Of a stretch of 64,000 nt of DNA, positions 50,536 to 61,278 are shown in pieces. The stretch is from the NCBI GenBank assembly GCA_934338065.1, contig CAKRGX010000002.1, positions 1 through 64,000 on the forward strand, given 5' to 3'. Position 1 is the first letter of the stretch. Every line of letters begins with the position of its first letter. Under the pieces are notes generated by a model. That model saw only the letters and a list, made by a program, of their open reading frames with translations. It had not been told where the DNA came from and did not search any database. This stretch comes from an uncultured Eubacterium sp. Lineage in GTDB: Bacteria; Bacillota; Clostridia; Lachnospirales; Lachnospiraceae. Position numbers and translations under genes: made by a program.

Positions 50536-51687
50536 CTATTTCAATAAGTTACCAGAGATAACCATACGCTGAACTTCTGAAGTTCCTTCATAGATCTCTG
50601 TGATCTTAGCATCACGCATCATACGCTCAACGTCATATTCTCTAATGTAACCATAACCACCGTGTAACTGAACTGCCTTTGTTGTTACTTCCATAGCAAC
50701 TTCTGCAGCATATAATTTAGCCATAGCAGCCTCTACACTATATACCTTCTGTGTAGCTTTTGCCATTGCTGCGCGATATACCATCATCTTAGCAGCTTCC
50801 ACTTTTGTAGCCATGTCAGCCAACTGGAACTGCGTATTCTGGAACTGTGCAATAGAACGGCCAAACTGTTTTCTTTCTTTTACATATTCAACAGTTGCTT
50901 CCAAAGCACCCTCAGCAATACCAAGTGCCTGTGCAGCGATACCGATACGGCCACCATCCAATGTATGCATAGCAATGCCAAAACCTTTACCTTTTGCACC
51001 AAGAAGATTTTCTTTTGGAATACGGCAATCCTCAAAGATCAACTCATATGTAGATGATCCACGGATACCCATCTTCTTCTCTTTTGTTCCAAAGCTGAAT
51101 CCAGGAGTACCTTTTTCTACGATGAAAGCAGAAATTTCTTTTACTTTACGTCCACGTTTCTCGATAATACCTGTTACAGCAATAATAATATAGATATCAG
51201 CTTCTTTACCATTTGTGATAAAGCATTTAGAACCATTTAATACCCATTCATCTCCATCAAGAACAGCCTTTGTCTGCTGACCCTGTGCATCTGTACCTGC
51301 TCCCGGCTCTGTCAAACCAAAAGCACCAAGTTTTGTTCCATTAGCAAGGGGAACGAGGTATTTCTGTTTCTGCTCTTCTGTACCATACATAAGGATAGGA
51401 TCTGCACCAAGTGAAGAATGAGCGGATACAATAACGCCTGTTGTACCGCAAACCTTGGACAATTCCTCTACACACATTGCATACATAAGAGGGTCACAAC
51501 CCTGTCCGCCATACTCTTTTGGTACGGCAATTCCCATGAAACCAAGTTTTTTCATTTTCTCTACTGTCTCGGTCGGGAACTGTTCTGTTTCATCTGTTTC
51601 CTGTGCAAGCGGCTTAACTTCATTCTCAGCAAAGTCTTTGAACAACTGTCTCGCCATTTCATGCTGTTTGTCTAACATAAAATCCAT
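50536..51687 (-). CDS. bcd: butyryl-CoA dehydrogenase (short-chain acyl-CoA dehydrogenase)
   Basis: A 383-residue flavoenzyme reducing crotonyl-CoA to butyryl-CoA with EtfAB. Motifs are the FAD/substrate segment GAFGLTEPGAGTDA, FITNGKEADIYII, the QLHGGYGYIREYDVERMMRD signature and the catalytic Glu in EIYEGTSEVQRM. Length is normal. AGGAGG precedes the ATG. It lies 49 bp after hbd. Confidence 0.96.
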   Translation of the reverse strand: MDFMLDKQHEMARQLFKDFAENEVKPLAQETDETEQFPTETVEKMKKLGFMGIAVPKEYGGQGCDPLMYAMCVEELSKVCGTTGVIVSAHSSLGADPILMYGTEEQKQKYLVPLANGTKLGAFGLTEPGAGTDAQGQQTKAVLDGDEWVLNGSKCFITNGKEADIYIIIAVTGIIEKRGRKVKEISAFIVEKGTPGFSFGTKEKKMGIRGSSTYELIFEDCRIPKENLLGAKGKGFGIAMHTLDGGRIGIAAQALGIAEGALEATVEYVKERKQFGRSIAQFQNTQFQLADMATKVEAAKMMVYRAAMAKATQKVYSVEAAMAKLYAAEVAMEVTTKAVQLHGGYGYIREYDVERMMRDAKITEIYEGTSEVQRMVISGNLLK

Positions 51688-51736
51688 CTTACTATAAACC
51701 TCCTATTAAATTAAGAAATCGCAGCTGTAGGGCAAC

Positions 51737-52579
51737 TTATTTTGAATAATCGTAGAAACCGATTCCTGTCTTGCGACCTAATTTACCGGCACGAACCATC
51801 TTTCTCAACAATGGATGTGGACGATATTTCGGATCACCTGTTTCTGCCTGAAGGACTTCCATAATAGCAAGACATATATCAAGTCCAACCAGATCACCAA
51901 GAGCCAAAGGTCCCATCGGATGATTTGCACCAAGCTGCATAGCTGCATCGATACCTTCTACGGAAGCAACACCATCAGCCAGAATACCAACAGCCTCATT
52001 GATCATTGGGATCAAAATACGATTTACAACGAATCCGGCAGCTTCTTTTACCTCTACAGGAGTTTTACCAATCCCCTTAGCAATAGCTACAACCTTCTCA
52101 TTCACATCATCCGTTGTATTTTCCCCACGGATAACCTCAACAAGCTTCATTACTGGAGCCGGATTAAAGAAGTGCATTCCGATAACCGGATGGCTGATTC
52201 CGGCACCAATCTCAGTAATGGAAAGGGAAGATGTATTCGTAGCAAAGATACAATCCTCTTTCTTCACTATATCCTGCAATTCTTTAAATGTCTGTTTCTT
52301 AACATCCATAACCTCAAGAGCTGCCTCTACGATCAGATCACAATCGGTACAAATATCCTTAACACCTGTCGTAATCTTAGCAAGAATAGCATCTACTTCT
52401 TCCTGAGTCTTCTTACCTTTTGTTACAAGTCTCTGCAATCCTTTCGCAATTTTGTTTTTACCATTTGCAGCAAACTCTTCATTAATATCGCAAAGACATA
52501 CTTCATATCCTTCTGTCTGTGCAAATGCCTGCGCAATACCGGAACCCATAGTTCCTGCTCCAATAACACCTACTATCAT
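51737..52579 (-). CDS. hbd: 3-hydroxybutyryl-CoA dehydrogenase
   Basis: A 280-residue NAD(P)-dependent dehydrogenase reducing acetoacetyl-CoA. The Rossmann motif is [17 protein letters not shown], with catalytic His and context in [33 protein letters not shown], and [19 protein letters not shown]. It is the third step of the operon, 18 bp after crt. Confidence 0.97.
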   Translation of the reverse strand: MIVGVIGAGTMGSGIAQAFAQTEGYEVCLCDINEEFAANGKNKIAKGLQRLVTKGKKTQEEVDAILAKITTGVKDICTDCDLIVEAALEVMDVKKQTFKELQDIVKKEDCIFATNTSSLSITEIGAGISHPVIGMHFFNPAPVMKLVEVIRGENTTDDVNEKVVAIAKGIGKTPVEVKEAAGFVVNRILIPMINEAVGILADGVASVEGIDAAMQLGANHPMGPLALGDLVGLDICLAIMEVLQAETGDPKYRPHPLLRKMVRAGKLGRKTGIGFYDYSK

Positions 52580-52597
52580 TTTTATATCCTCCTATAA

Positions 52598-53389
52598 TTA
52601 TTTATTTTTGAAAGGAACAACCTTCAATTTCTTTTCTTTGTCTTTTTCAAGGAAATTACCCATTCCTGCTTTCTGATCTTCTGTCTCAAAGCAATCACCA
52701 AACAATTTTTCTTCAATAACAACTGCCTCATCCATGTTTACCTGAAGTCCCTCATTAATTGCCTTCTTGCAATTACGAACAGCAATAGGTGCCTGCATAG
52801 CGATTCCTGCCGCCATCTTCTTAGCTGCCGGCATCAACTCATCCAGCGGATAAACAGCATTAACAAGACCAATGCGATATGCCTCATCTGCTTTAATGTT
52901 GCGTGCTGTATAGATCATCTGTTTTGCCATGCCAGGACTTACAAGACGTGCCAGTCTCTGTGTGCCACCAAAACCAGGAGTGATTCCCAATCCTGCTTCC
53001 GGCTGACCAAAAACAGCATTCTCAGAACAGATACGGATATCACAACTCATAGAAATCTCGCATCCACCACCAAGAGCAAATCCGTTCACAGCAGCAATCA
53101 CCGGCAAAGGAAATGTTTCTAATTTACGAAATACATCATTACCTTTCTTGCCAAAAGCCTCTCCCTCTGCCTTGGTCAATGTACTCATCTCACCGATATC
53201 TGCACCAGCTACAAAAGATTTCTCCCCTGCACCTGTCAGAATCAGGCAACGAATCTCATTCTGATCAACTGAATCCAACGTCTCATTCAACTCATCCAAA
53301 ACTGTGCTGTTCAATGCATTCAACGCTTTGGGACGATTGATGGTAATAATACCAACTTTGTCTTCTACTTCATACGTAATGAATTCCAT
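52598..53389 (-). CDS. crt: 3-hydroxybutyryl-CoA dehydratase (crotonase)
   Basis: A 263-residue enoyl-CoA hydratase-fold enzyme. CoA-site motif ITINRPKALNALNS, oxyanion region GEKSFVAGADIGEM, AVNGFALGGGCEISMSCDIR and the catalytic Glu pair with FGQPEAGLGITPGFGGTQRL. It dehydrates 3-hydroxybutyryl-CoA. It lies 14 bp after thl. Confidence 0.96.
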   Translation of the reverse strand: MEFITYEVEDKVGIITINRPKALNALNSTVLDELNETLDSVDQNEIRCLILTGAGEKSFVAGADIGEMSTLTKAEGEAFGKKGNDVFRKLETFPLPVIAAVNGFALGGGCEISMSCDIRICSENAVFGQPEAGLGITPGFGGTQRLARLVSPGMAKQMIYTARNIKADEAYRIGLVNAVYPLDELMPAAKKMAAGIAMQAPIAVRNCKKAINEGLQVNMDEAVVIEEKLFGDCFETEDQKAGMGNFLEKDKEKKLKVVPFKNK

Positions 53390-53403
53390 TCTCCTGTTAC
53401 CTC

Positions 53404-54591
53404 CTAGTATTTTTCAACGATTGTGGAGCATCCCATACCACCACCGATGCAAAGTGTAGCAAGACCTTTCTTAGCGTCATCTCTCTTCTGCATCTCATGA
53501 AGAAGAGTAACAAGAATACGGCATCCTGATGCACCAACCGGATGTCCAAGAGCAATCGCACCACCATTTACATTTAATTTGTTAAGGTCAAAGTTCAAAT
53601 CACGGCCTACAGCGATAGACTGAGCAGCAAATGCCTCATTTGCCTCGATCAGATCCATATCATCAATTGTCAGGCCTGTCTTTGCAAATACTTTCTTAGT
53701 AGATGCAACCGGTCCAACACCCATAATCTTAGGATCAACACCACCCAGTGCTCCTGCAACAAAAGTAGCCATTGGAGTTACACCAAGTTCTTTTGCCTTT
53801 TCTTCACTCATAACAACGATTGCTGCTGCACCATCATTGATACCGGAAGCGTTACCTGCTGTAACAACACCACCCTCTTTACCAGAGCAGCATTTCAAAG
53901 CACTGAGACCTTCTGCTGTCGTTCCGGCACGAGGACCCTCATCTGTATCAACAATAACTGTTTTCTTTCTGGATTTTACTTCGACAGGAACAATCTCATC
54001 TTTGAACTTACCAGCTGCCATAGCTGCTTCGCATTTCTGCTGGCTGTTAGCGGAGAACTCGTCCAGTTCTTCACGGGTAATACCATATTTTTCAGCAACA
54101 TTTTCAGCCGTGATCATCATGTGATAATGATTAAATGCATCCCACAACGCATCATTAACCATTGTATCTACCAATGTACCATTATTCATGCGGTAACCAA
54201 AACGGCCATTCATAGCAGCATAAGGAGCCATGGACATGTTCTCCATACCACCAGCTACAACGATATCTGCATCGCCTGCCTGAATCATCTGTGCCGCCAT
54301 ATTGACACAGTTCAGACCGGAACCACATACTACATTAACGGTTACTGCTGTTGTCTCGATTGGAAGACCAGCGCCAATAGAAGCCTGACGTGCTACGTTC
54401 TGGCCAAGACCTGCCTGGATTACACAACCCATATATACGTGATCTACGGCATCCTTTGGAACACCCGCTCTTTTCAAAGCTTCTTCAATAACAATAGAAC
54501 CAAGTTTTGGTGCTGGAGTTGTGCTGAGCGCACCACCCATTTTACCGATTGCTGTACGACATGCACCTGCTAATACTACTTTCTTAGACAT
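53404..54591 (-). CDS. thl: acetyl-CoA acetyltransferase (thiolase)
   Basis: A 395-residue biosynthetic thiolase condensing two acetyl-CoA. The nucleophile Cys lies in [19 protein letters not shown], with the motif [45 protein letters not shown] with the catalytic His, and the second Cys in [17 protein letters not shown] precedes the ATG. It is the first carbon-flow gene of thl-crt-hbd-bcd-etfBA, 41 bp after coaD with no clear promoter in the gap. Confidence 0.97.
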   Translation of the reverse strand: MSKKVVLAGACRTAIGKMGGALSTTPAPKLGSIVIEEALKRAGVPKDAVDHVYMGCVIQAGLGQNVARQASIGAGLPIETTAVTVNVVCGSGLNCVNMAAQMIQAGDADIVVAGGMENMSMAPYAAMNGRFGYRMNNGTLVDTMVNDALWDAFNHYHMMITAENVAEKYGITREELDEFSANSQQKCEAAMAAGKFKDEIVPVEVKSRKKTVIVDTDEGPRAGTTAEGLSALKCCSGKEGGVVTAGNASGINDGAAAIVVMSEEKAKELGVTPMATFVAGALGGVDPKIMGVGPVASTKKVFAKTGLTIDDMDLIEANEAFAAQSIAVGRDLNFDLNKLNVNGGAIALGHPVGASGCRILVTLLHEMQKRDDAKKGLATLCIGGGMGCSTIVEKY

Positions 54592-54632
54592 GAATATATC
54601 CTCCTTAAAATTATTAACTGTTACTTGTTACT

Positions 54633-55148
54633 TCATCTATCATTTCTGCTTGTGCAGCTATGATCAAATTTATTTTGAAATGCCTCTTCTACCACAGGGG
54701 GAACCAGACGTGATACGTCAGATCCATAGAAAGCTACTTCCTTAGCAATCGTAGAACTCAAAAAGGCATATTCCAAACTGGTAGTAAAAAACATAGTATC
54801 AATATCCGGTTCAATACTGTGGTTAGTCTGTGCGATCTGCATCTCCGTCTCAAAATCCGTCACGGCACGAAGACCACGAATGATTAGCTTAGCATCATTT
54901 TGTTTTGCAAAATCAATGGTCAGGCCTTCAAAAGTTTTTACTTTTATATTGGAATATTTTCTGGTTGTTTCCTGTAAAAAATACAGGCGTTCTTCCATAG
55001 TAAATAGAGGTTTTTTATTTTTATTTACCAATACGCCAATGATCAGCTCATCTACCACTTTTGATGCCCGATGTATAATATCCAGATGTCCATATGTGAC
55101 GGGATCAAAGCTTCCCGGATAAATTGCTTTTCTCATGTTCTCATCCAT
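54633..55148 (-). CDS. coaD: phosphopantetheine adenylyltransferase
   Basis: A 171-residue nucleotidyltransferase catalysing the fourth step of CoA synthesis. The signature is AIYPGSFDPVTYGHLDIIHR, with ISSTIAKEVAFYGSDVS as the second ATP motif (seen as FLSSTIAKEVAFYG). Start 55148 or four codons later at 55136. It has a consensus promoter and stands at the head of the CoA-thioester operon, so CoA supply may be co-expressed with butyryl-CoA formation. Confidence 0.95.
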   Translation of the reverse strand: MDENMRKAIYPGSFDPVTYGHLDIIHRASKVVDELIIGVLVNKNKKPLFTMEERLYFLQETTRKYSNIKVKTFEGLTIDFAKQNDAKLIIRGLRAVTDFETEMQIAQTNHSIEPDIDTMFFTTSLEYAFLSSTIAKEVAFYGSDVSRLVPPVVEEAFQNKFDHSCTSRNDR

Positions 55149-55200
55149 TCTGTGAGCCTTATCAGAAGCCCCACCTATACATATTTATCATTTCTTAGTA

Positions 55201-55229
55201 ATCATAACAAAATGATGCGATATTGTCAA
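55201..55229 (-). promoter_or_regulatory. coaD / butyryl-CoA operon promoter
   Basis: TTGACA (55229-55224), a 17-bp spacer and TATGAT (55206-55201) on the minus strand. Confidence 0.7.
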
Positions 55230-55267
55230 CATTTTAACAAACTTTTTTAGGTTCCAATTTCGCCCAC

Positions 55268-55296
55268 TTGACCCTGCGTTCTGATAATGCTAGAAT
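55268..55296 (+). promoter_or_regulatory. CoA-transferase promoter
   Basis: TTGACC (55268-55273), a 17-bp spacer and TAGAAT (55291-55296), with TGC before the -10. It is divergent from the coaD promoter with about 38 bp between the -35 boxes. Confidence 0.65.
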
Positions 55297-55331
55297 AATA
55301 TAATAAAATAGGAACAAAATAGGAGGTTAAT

Positions 55332-56672
55332 ATGGATTACGAAACTTTATATAACAGTAAACTGACAACGGCAGAAGAAGCTGCCAAAGTTGTCAAATCC
55401 GGTGACTGGATTGATTATGGCTGGACATCAACCACACCCGTAGATTTTGATGCTGCTCTGGCAGCACGCATGAACGAATTGACAAATGTTAATTTCCGGG
55501 GCGGTATTTTAATGAGAGAACCTGAAATTTTTAAGATTGAAAATCCTGCCGATCATATGACCTGGAATTCCTGGCATATGGGTGGAATTGAAAGGAAAGC
55601 TGTAGCCAAAGGATTTTCTTTCTACTCTCCGATCCGCTACTCCGAACTTCCACGTTACTACCGTGATATGGCTGAAGACATTGATGTTGCCGTCATGCAG
55701 GTAGCTCCCATGGATCAGCATGGTTATTTTAATTTTGGTCCAAGTGCTTCTCACTTGGCTGCCGCATGCGAACGCAGCAAATGCATTATTGTTGAAGTCA
55801 ATAAAAACATTCCAAGATGTCTGGGTGGTTTCGATGAAGGAATTCATATTTCAAAAGTAAATATGATCATTGAAGGAAGTAACTCTTCTATGCCTCAAAT
55901 GGGTGGTGGTGCCGCTCCAACAGAGATTGACCATGCTGTTGCAAAACAGATCGTATCGCAGATTCCAAATGGTGCCTGTCTGCAATTAGGTATTGGCGGT
56001 ATGCCAAATGCTGTTGGTTCAATGATTGCCGATTCTGATCTGAAAGATCTGGGTGTTCATACGGAAATGTATGTTGATGCCTTTGTTGATATTGCCAAAG
56101 CCGGAAAGATCAATGGTTCCAAAAAAAACATAAACAAAGGTCGTCAGGTATATGCTTTTGCAGCGGGTACACAGAAATTATACGACTATCTTGACAACAA
56201 TCCGGAATGTATGAGCGTACCGGTTGATTATGCAAACGAAATTGATGTCATATCCGCTCACGATAATTTTATTTCTATCAATAATGCTGTTGATATTGAT
56301 CTGTTTGGACAGGTCAATGCCGAATCAGCTGGTATCAAAAACATCAGCGGTGCAGGTGGACAGTTAGACTTTGTATTAGGCGCTTATAAATCAAAAGGCG
56401 GCAAAAGTTTCATCTGCCTCTCTTCTACTTTTACAAACAAACAAGGCGAAGTACAATCACGCATCCGCCCAACATTAACAAACGGATCTATCGTTACCGA
56501 TACACGCGCCAACACAATGTACGTAGTTACCGAGTATGGAATGGTTAATTTAAAAGGACTTTCCACCTGGCAGCGGGCAGAGGCTCTGATTAGCATTGCA
56601 CATCCTGATTTCCGTGATCAATTGATCAAAGAAGCGGACGCTATGCATATCTGGAGAAAAAGCAACAAATAA
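55332..56672 (+). CDS. acetyl-CoA hydrolase/transferase family, probable butyryl-CoA:acetate CoA-transferase
   Basis: A 446-residue family I CoA-transferase of the Cat1/But/4-hydroxybutyrate group. Visible are [20 protein letters not shown] near the N-terminus, [16 protein letters not shown], the catalytic-Glu segment [33 protein letters not shown] and [14 protein letters not shown]. It stands back to back with the butyryl-CoA operon, so moving CoA from butyryl-CoA to acetate, the last step of gut butyrate formation, is the likely role. The close 4-hydroxybutyrate or propionate enzymes cannot be excluded without a tree. AGGAGG precedes the ATG. Confidence 0.92.
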   Translation: MDYETLYNSKLTTAEEAAKVVKSGDWIDYGWTSTTPVDFDAALAARMNELTNVNFRGGILMREPEIFKIENPADHMTWNSWHMGGIERKAVAKGFSFYSPIRYSELPRYYRDMAEDIDVAVMQVAPMDQHGYFNFGPSASHLAAACERSKCIIVEVNKNIPRCLGGFDEGIHISKVNMIIEGSNSSMPQMGGGAAPTEIDHAVAKQIVSQIPNGACLQLGIGGMPNAVGSMIADSDLKDLGVHTEMYVDAFVDIAKAGKINGSKKNINKGRQVYAFAAGTQKLYDYLDNNPECMSVPVDYANEIDVISAHDNFISINNAVDIDLFGQVNAESAGIKNISGAGGQLDFVLGAYKSKGGKSFICLSSTFTNKQGEVQSRIRPTLTNGSIVTDTRANTMYVVTEYGMVNLKGLSTWQRAEALISIAHPDFRDQLIKEADAMHIWRKSNK

Positions 56673-56693
56673 TAGCAATAAAAACCAATTATA

Positions 56694-56742
56694 AAAAGAG
56701 CTGCGTTTCAACGATTTTTCCTCGTTAAAACGCAGCTCTTTT
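56694..56742. terminator. bidirectional terminator between the CoA-transferase and chemoreceptor genes
   Basis: The stem AAAAGAGCTGCGTTTcAACGA / TCGTTaAAACGCAGCTCTTTT has a loop TTTTTCC and T-runs on both strands, between convergent genes. Confidence 0.85.
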
Positions 56743-56768
56743 ATGATAACTTACAGAACTTACTCACA

Positions 56769-58544
56769 TTACAAAGTAAATTTGCCTGCAATATCTTCCA
56801 GTTGTTCCACAGATTCCATACAAGCACCTACTAAACTTGCATTTTGGGCTGTCTCATTCACAACAAATCCAGTCTTCTCAGCAATATCCGTAACACCGAG
56901 AGCCGATTCATCAATCGTGGCACTGATACCTGTAATAGCCTCGACAATCATCTGCATTTCTTTTGTCAGTTCAGTTACTGCATGTTCCACATTAACCATA
57001 CTTGTTTTGACAACATCTGCATCATCATTATACTGATCACTAACAGCCATAAACTGTTTATAATCTTTGAGGACAACCTCATCTAAGAATCTTGTTGTAT
57101 CCTCCATACTCTTTACCATATCATCGACAGAAGCATTTACCTGATTAACAATTTTATTGATGCTTGTTACAGAATTTGACGTTTCACTAGCCAGATTACT
57201 AATCTCCGTTGCTACTACAGCAAAACCTCTTCCTGCCTCACCTGCGCGGGCAGCCTCAATCGAAGCATTCAGGGCAAGAAGACTCGTCTGGCTGGATATC
57301 TGCATGATGGAAGATGTCATTTCATTGATCTGCTTTACACAATCGGCAGCATCCACCGACTTTGTAACCTGTTCTTTCACCATATCATACATTTCTATAG
57401 CACGCTTTGTTGCCTCATTTGCCACTTCTCGAAGTGAATTGGCTCTCTCGGAAATCTCATCGGACAAAGTAACACCATTCTCCGACAACTGCGAGATGTC
57501 AGCAATCTCATTTTTCATTTCTGTAATATTTTCTGTTATCGTTCCGGTCGTAGCAGAAGACTCTTCCATTCCCGCTGCCAGTTCTTCTGTGGTAGCAGAG
57601 TTATTCATGCACTGTTCACGGATCTGTGTACTCACCTTATTGACCTGATTGACGTTATCGAAAATTATCTTGCTTGTATTCTTGATCTTCTCAACCATCT
57701 CACGAAGATTATTCCGCATATGCAGTACACCTTTTCCCATCAGACCGACTTCATCTCTTCTTTTTGCCACATTTTTGACTTCTGTATCATCTGTAAAATC
57801 AAGATCTGCCGTTTCTCTGATTACATTAGTCAAAAGAACTAATGGTTTTATGATGAAGATAATAGCAAAGAACCCAACAATAATGCTTATAACCACGCCA
57901 AGACAGGCAACTACAATACCGCGAATCCATAACATATTAGATGTGCGGGAAGCATCTGACCGATCTACCGTTACAACTAAAACGCTTTCATCACTCAGAA
58001 CTGCATAAGAGGCATATTTCATCTCACCTTTATACTCATATTCCGTAAATCCGGGATCTACTCTCTGTCCTTTTTCCAAACGTTCTACAATATCTTTGAC
58101 AACTACATTTTCTACCGGTTTTCCAACCTTTGTCTGGTTCGGATGATACTTCATGGTTCCCTTGTTATCAACAAGATAGGCATATGAACTATCTAACCCT
58201 TCAATCTTGGCATCCTTAAGAAGATACGAATATTCCGTATACGTCAGACTTTCCTTTTCACGAAGTGAACCATCAATGTTGGATGCATACGAATTCGCCA
58301 TACTGGTCATAATATTTTTAGTAAGCCCCATAATCTGTTCTGTACTCTTTGGCATTACCATAAGCATCGTAATGCTGGAAGTCAGAACTGCCGCTAATGC
58401 AATAATAAGCATCACTTTCGAACTAATCCGGCTGAAAACACGAATCTTATCCGTATTCTTTACACTTTTCTTTACACTTTTCTTTATACTTTTCTTTTCG
58501 TTTTTTGCTTTCTTATTCCAACCTATTTTTCTTTTCATTATCAT
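56769..58544 (-). CDS. methyl-accepting chemotaxis protein
   Basis: A 591-residue chemoreceptor. A Lys-rich N-terminal tail (repeated KKSVKKSVK) is followed by helix 1 (about 45-65) and an extracellular Cache-type sensor (about 75-205; [20 protein letters not shown], then [15 protein letters not shown]). Helix 2 lies at about 210-235 and HAMP follows. The C-terminal signalling domain has the hairpin tip [20 protein letters not shown] and [18 protein letters not shown]. It lies 24 bp after alaS on the same strand. No other chemotaxis gene is in the window. The ligand is unknown; Cache domains often sense organic acids or amino acids. Confidence 0.95.
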   Translation of the reverse strand: MIMKRKIGWNKKAKNEKKSIKKSVKKSVKNTDKIRVFSRISSKVMLIIALAAVLTSSITMLMVMPKSTEQIMGLTKNIMTSMANSYASNIDGSLREKESLTYTEYSYLLKDAKIEGLDSSYAYLVDNKGTMKYHPNQTKVGKPVENVVVKDIVERLEKGQRVDPGFTEYEYKGEMKYASYAVLSDESVLVVTVDRSDASRTSNMLWIRGIVVACLGVVISIIVGFFAIIFIIKPLVLLTNVIRETADLDFTDDTEVKNVAKRRDEVGLMGKGVLHMRNNLREMVEKIKNTSKIIFDNVNQVNKVSTQIREQCMNNSATTEELAAGMEESSATTGTITENITEMKNEIADISQLSENGVTLSDEISERANSLREVANEATKRAIEMYDMVKEQVTKSVDAADCVKQINEMTSSIMQISSQTSLLALNASIEAARAGEAGRGFAVVATEISNLASETSNSVTSINKIVNQVNASVDDMVKSMEDTTRFLDEVVLKDYKQFMAVSDQYNDDADVVKTSMVNVEHAVTELTKEMQMIVEAITGISATIDESALGVTDIAEKTGFVVNETAQNASLVGACMESVEQLEDIAGKFTL

Positions 58545-58568
58545 TTTTTTCCCCCTCGCTTTACTACA

Positions 58569-61211
58569 TTATTTTTCTAACTGCTTTTTCATTATTTCCT
58601 GTGCCTTTTCCAATGCCTGAGACAATGCAGAAGGATTCTTACCACCCGCCTGTGCCATATTAGGCCGGCCACCACCGCCGCCACCGACAATGGCAGCAAC
58701 TTCCTTGATAAGATTTCCGGCATGTGCTCCCTTTGCAATTGCTCCATCGGTCGCCATAGCAATCAGATTTGCTTTTCCATTGGCTTCACACCCGAAGATT
58801 AGGAAAGCTTCTCCCAGCTTCTGCTTCATCTCATCACCAAGGTCACGCATACCATTCATATCAATATCCGTTAATTGTTTTGCCAGTACAGATACACCAT
58901 CCACTTTGATTGCATCACTAAGGACATCCCCCGCTGCCTCTTTTGCTATCTTTGCTTTCAGTTTATCATTTTCTTTCTGTAATGATTTCATCTCTTCCTG
59001 AAGAGAAGCGACCTTCTTTACAACATCCGCCGTCGATGATTTCAGAAGTTTTGCTGCCTCCTGCAGTTCTTTCTCCATATCATTATAATACTTCATAAGA
59101 GCTGCTCCGGTCAGGGCTTCGATACGGCGGACGCCGGCTGCTACACCTCCTTCAGAGATAATCTTAAAAGCAGAAATATCTCTTGTGTTGCTTACGTGTG
59201 TACCACCACAAAGTTCCGAGCTGAAATCTCCCATCTGAACCACCCGGACAACTTCCCCATATTTCTCACCGAACAATGCCATTGCACCTGTCTTCTTGGC
59301 CTCTTCGATACTCATCTCTTTTGTAACAACATCAAGCCCTGCCGTAATTTCACGATTGACAATTTCCTCCACCTGTGCGATTTCTTCCTGCGTCATCGGT
59401 GAAAAATGTGTAAAATCAAAACGCAGTTTATCCTTATCAACCAGGGATCCCTTTTGTTCTACATGCGAGCCTAAAACCATACGCAAAGCCTTCTGCATCA
59501 GATGAGTGGCACTGTGATTATTAGCTGTCAGATTTCTACGTTCCTGATCTACTGTAAGATTTGCCATCTCACCACTTCTGATCACCCCCTCGACAACCTT
59601 TCCAACATGACCAATCTTGGTTCCCTGCAGAGCAATAACATCCTTTACAATAAATTTACCATGTTCTGTCGCTATCACGCCATGATCGGCAACCTGACCA
59701 CCCATCGTTGCATACATCGGCGTCTCTTCTACAAATACGGTACCTTCCTGTCCAGCTGACAATTCATCAACAATGGCATCCTTTGTTGTCAGCACAGTAA
59801 TCTTTGAATCATGCGTGAGCCGGTCATAGCCGACAAATCTGCTTCCTATCGCCGCATCAATGGATTGATAGATTGTCACATCTGCCCCCATGTAGTTTGT
59901 CGTCTCCCGTGCCTCTCTTGCTGTTTTTCTCTGATTATCCATTGCCTTATGGAATCCATCTTCATCTGCTGAAAAACCTTTTTCTTCCAGAATCTCTATG
60001 GTCAGATCAATTGGAAATCCATACGTATCATACAATTTAAACGTATCTTCACCAGAAAGGACTTTAATTCCACGCTTCTGCATTTTTATCATCATATCAT
60101 TCAAAATGGAGAGTCCCTGATCGATCGTTTTGTTAAAATTCTGTTCTTCTACAGAAATCAGCTTTAAAATATAATCCTGACGGTCTGCCAGTTCAGGATA
60201 ACCGGAATGTGATTCTGCAATCACCGTCTTACTCAGTTCTGCCAAAAAATCACCCTTTATGCCAAGCAGCCTTCCGTGACGGGCCGCACGGCGGAGCAGA
60301 CGACGGAGTACGTATCCTCTTCCCTCGTTTGACGGTGTAATGCCGTCTGACACCATAAATGTCACCGAACGGATATGATCCGTTATAACACGGATAGAAA
60401 CGTCCTTTTTATATTCCGTTCCATACGTCACCTTTGCCAATTCACATACTTTATCACGAATGGCCTTGATCGTATCGACATCAAAAATAGAGTCTACGTC
60501 CTGCATAACTGTTGCCAGACGTTCTAACCCCATGCCCGTATCAATGTTTTTATTTTCTAATTCTGTGTAGTTGCCATTCCCGTCATTTTCAAACTGTGTA
60601 AATACATTATTCCAGATTTCTATATAGCGGTCACATTCACATCCAACGGTACACCCCGGCTTACCGCAGCCATATTTTTCTCCACGGTCATAATATATCT
60701 CCGAACATGGTCCGCAAGGTCCTGCCCCATGTTCCCAGAAATTATCTTCCTTTCCAAAACGGAAAATCCGCTCAGGAGCAATCCCAACTTCTTTATTCCA
60801 GATATCAAAAGCCTCATCATCCTCCTGATAAACAGATGGATACAAACGATCCTCCGGGATTTCCAGCACTTTGGTCAAAAATTCCCAGGACCAGGCAATT
60901 GCCTCGTGTTTAAAATAATCACCGAAAGAGAAGTTGCCCAGCATTTCAAAAAATGTACCATGCCGTGCCGTCTTTCCGACATTTTCAATATCACCGGTAC
61001 GAATACATTTCTGACAAGTGGTCACCCGTCTTCTTGGTGGAATCTCCTGTCCGGTAAAATATGGTTTCAACGGTGCCATACCTGCATTGATCAATAACAG
61101 ACTTTTGTCATTCTGAGGAACAAGAGAAAAACTTGGCATAGCCAGATGCCCCTTGCTCTCAAAAAACTCCAAATACATCTTTCGTAATTCATTTAATCCA
61201 TATGGTTTCAC
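58569..61211 (-). CDS. alaS: alanyl-tRNA synthetase
   Basis: An 880-residue class II synthetase. The N-terminal catalytic core starts GLNELRKMYLEFFESKGH and carries NAGMAPLKPYFTGQE, ARHGTFFEMLGNFSFGDYFK and FRFGKEDNFWEHGAGPCGPC. The editing domain has HSATHLMQKAL and CGGTHVSNTRDI (zinc ligands). A coiled coil and the Gly-rich C-Ala domain (VGGGGGGRPNMAQAGG) follow. The start codon is GTG 61211 after AGGAGG. No T-box leader is seen in the 67-bp upstream gap. Confidence 0.97.
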   Translation of the reverse strand: MKPYGLNELRKMYLEFFESKGHLAMPSFSLVPQNDKSLLLINAGMAPLKPYFTGQEIPPRRRVTTCQKCIRTGDIENVGKTARHGTFFEMLGNFSFGDYFKHEAIAWSWEFLTKVLEIPEDRLYPSVYQEDDEAFDIWNKEVGIAPERIFRFGKEDNFWEHGAGPCGPCSEIYYDRGEKYGCGKPGCTVGCECDRYIEIWNNVFTQFENDGNGNYTELENKNIDTGMGLERLATVMQDVDSIFDVDTIKAIRDKVCELAKVTYGTEYKKDVSIRVITDHIRSVTFMVSDGITPSNEGRGYVLRRLLRRAARHGRLLGIKGDFLAELSKTVIAESHSGYPELADRQDYILKLISVEEQNFNKTIDQGLSILNDMMIKMQKRGIKVLSGEDTFKLYDTYGFPIDLTIEILEEKGFSADEDGFHKAMDNQRKTAREARETTNYMGADVTIYQSIDAAIGSRFVGYDRLTHDSKITVLTTKDAIVDELSAGQEGTVFVEETPMYATMGGQVADHGVIATEHGKFIVKDVIALQGTKIGHVGKVVEGVIRSGEMANLTVDQERRNLTANNHSATHLMQKALRMVLGSHVEQKGSLVDKDKLRFDFTHFSPMTQEEIAQVEEIVNREITAGLDVVTKEMSIEEAKKTGAMALFGEKYGEVVRVVQMGDFSSELCGGTHVSNTRDISAFKIISEGGVAAGVRRIEALTGAALMKYYNDMEKELQEAAKLLKSSTADVVKKVASLQEEMKSLQKENDKLKAKIAKEAAGDVLSDAIKVDGVSVLAKQLTDIDMNGMRDLGDEMKQKLGEAFLIFGCEANGKANLIAMATDGAIAKGAHAGNLIKEVAAIVGGGGGGRPNMAQAGGKNPSALSQALEKAQEIMKKQLEK

Positions 61212-61278
61212 GGTATGCTGCCTCCTGCCTTTTGTTAAAAATTGTCTTTATCATAACATAATTTTGAGAAAAAAACCA

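Noticed and set aside
51815..52597. 260-codon plus-strand frame opposite hbd
   Set aside because: It is a shadow frame over a highly conserved gene; composition is unlike a real protein.
61212..61278. T-box leader before alaS
   Set aside because: The gap is 67 bp with no T-box or specifier-loop sequence.
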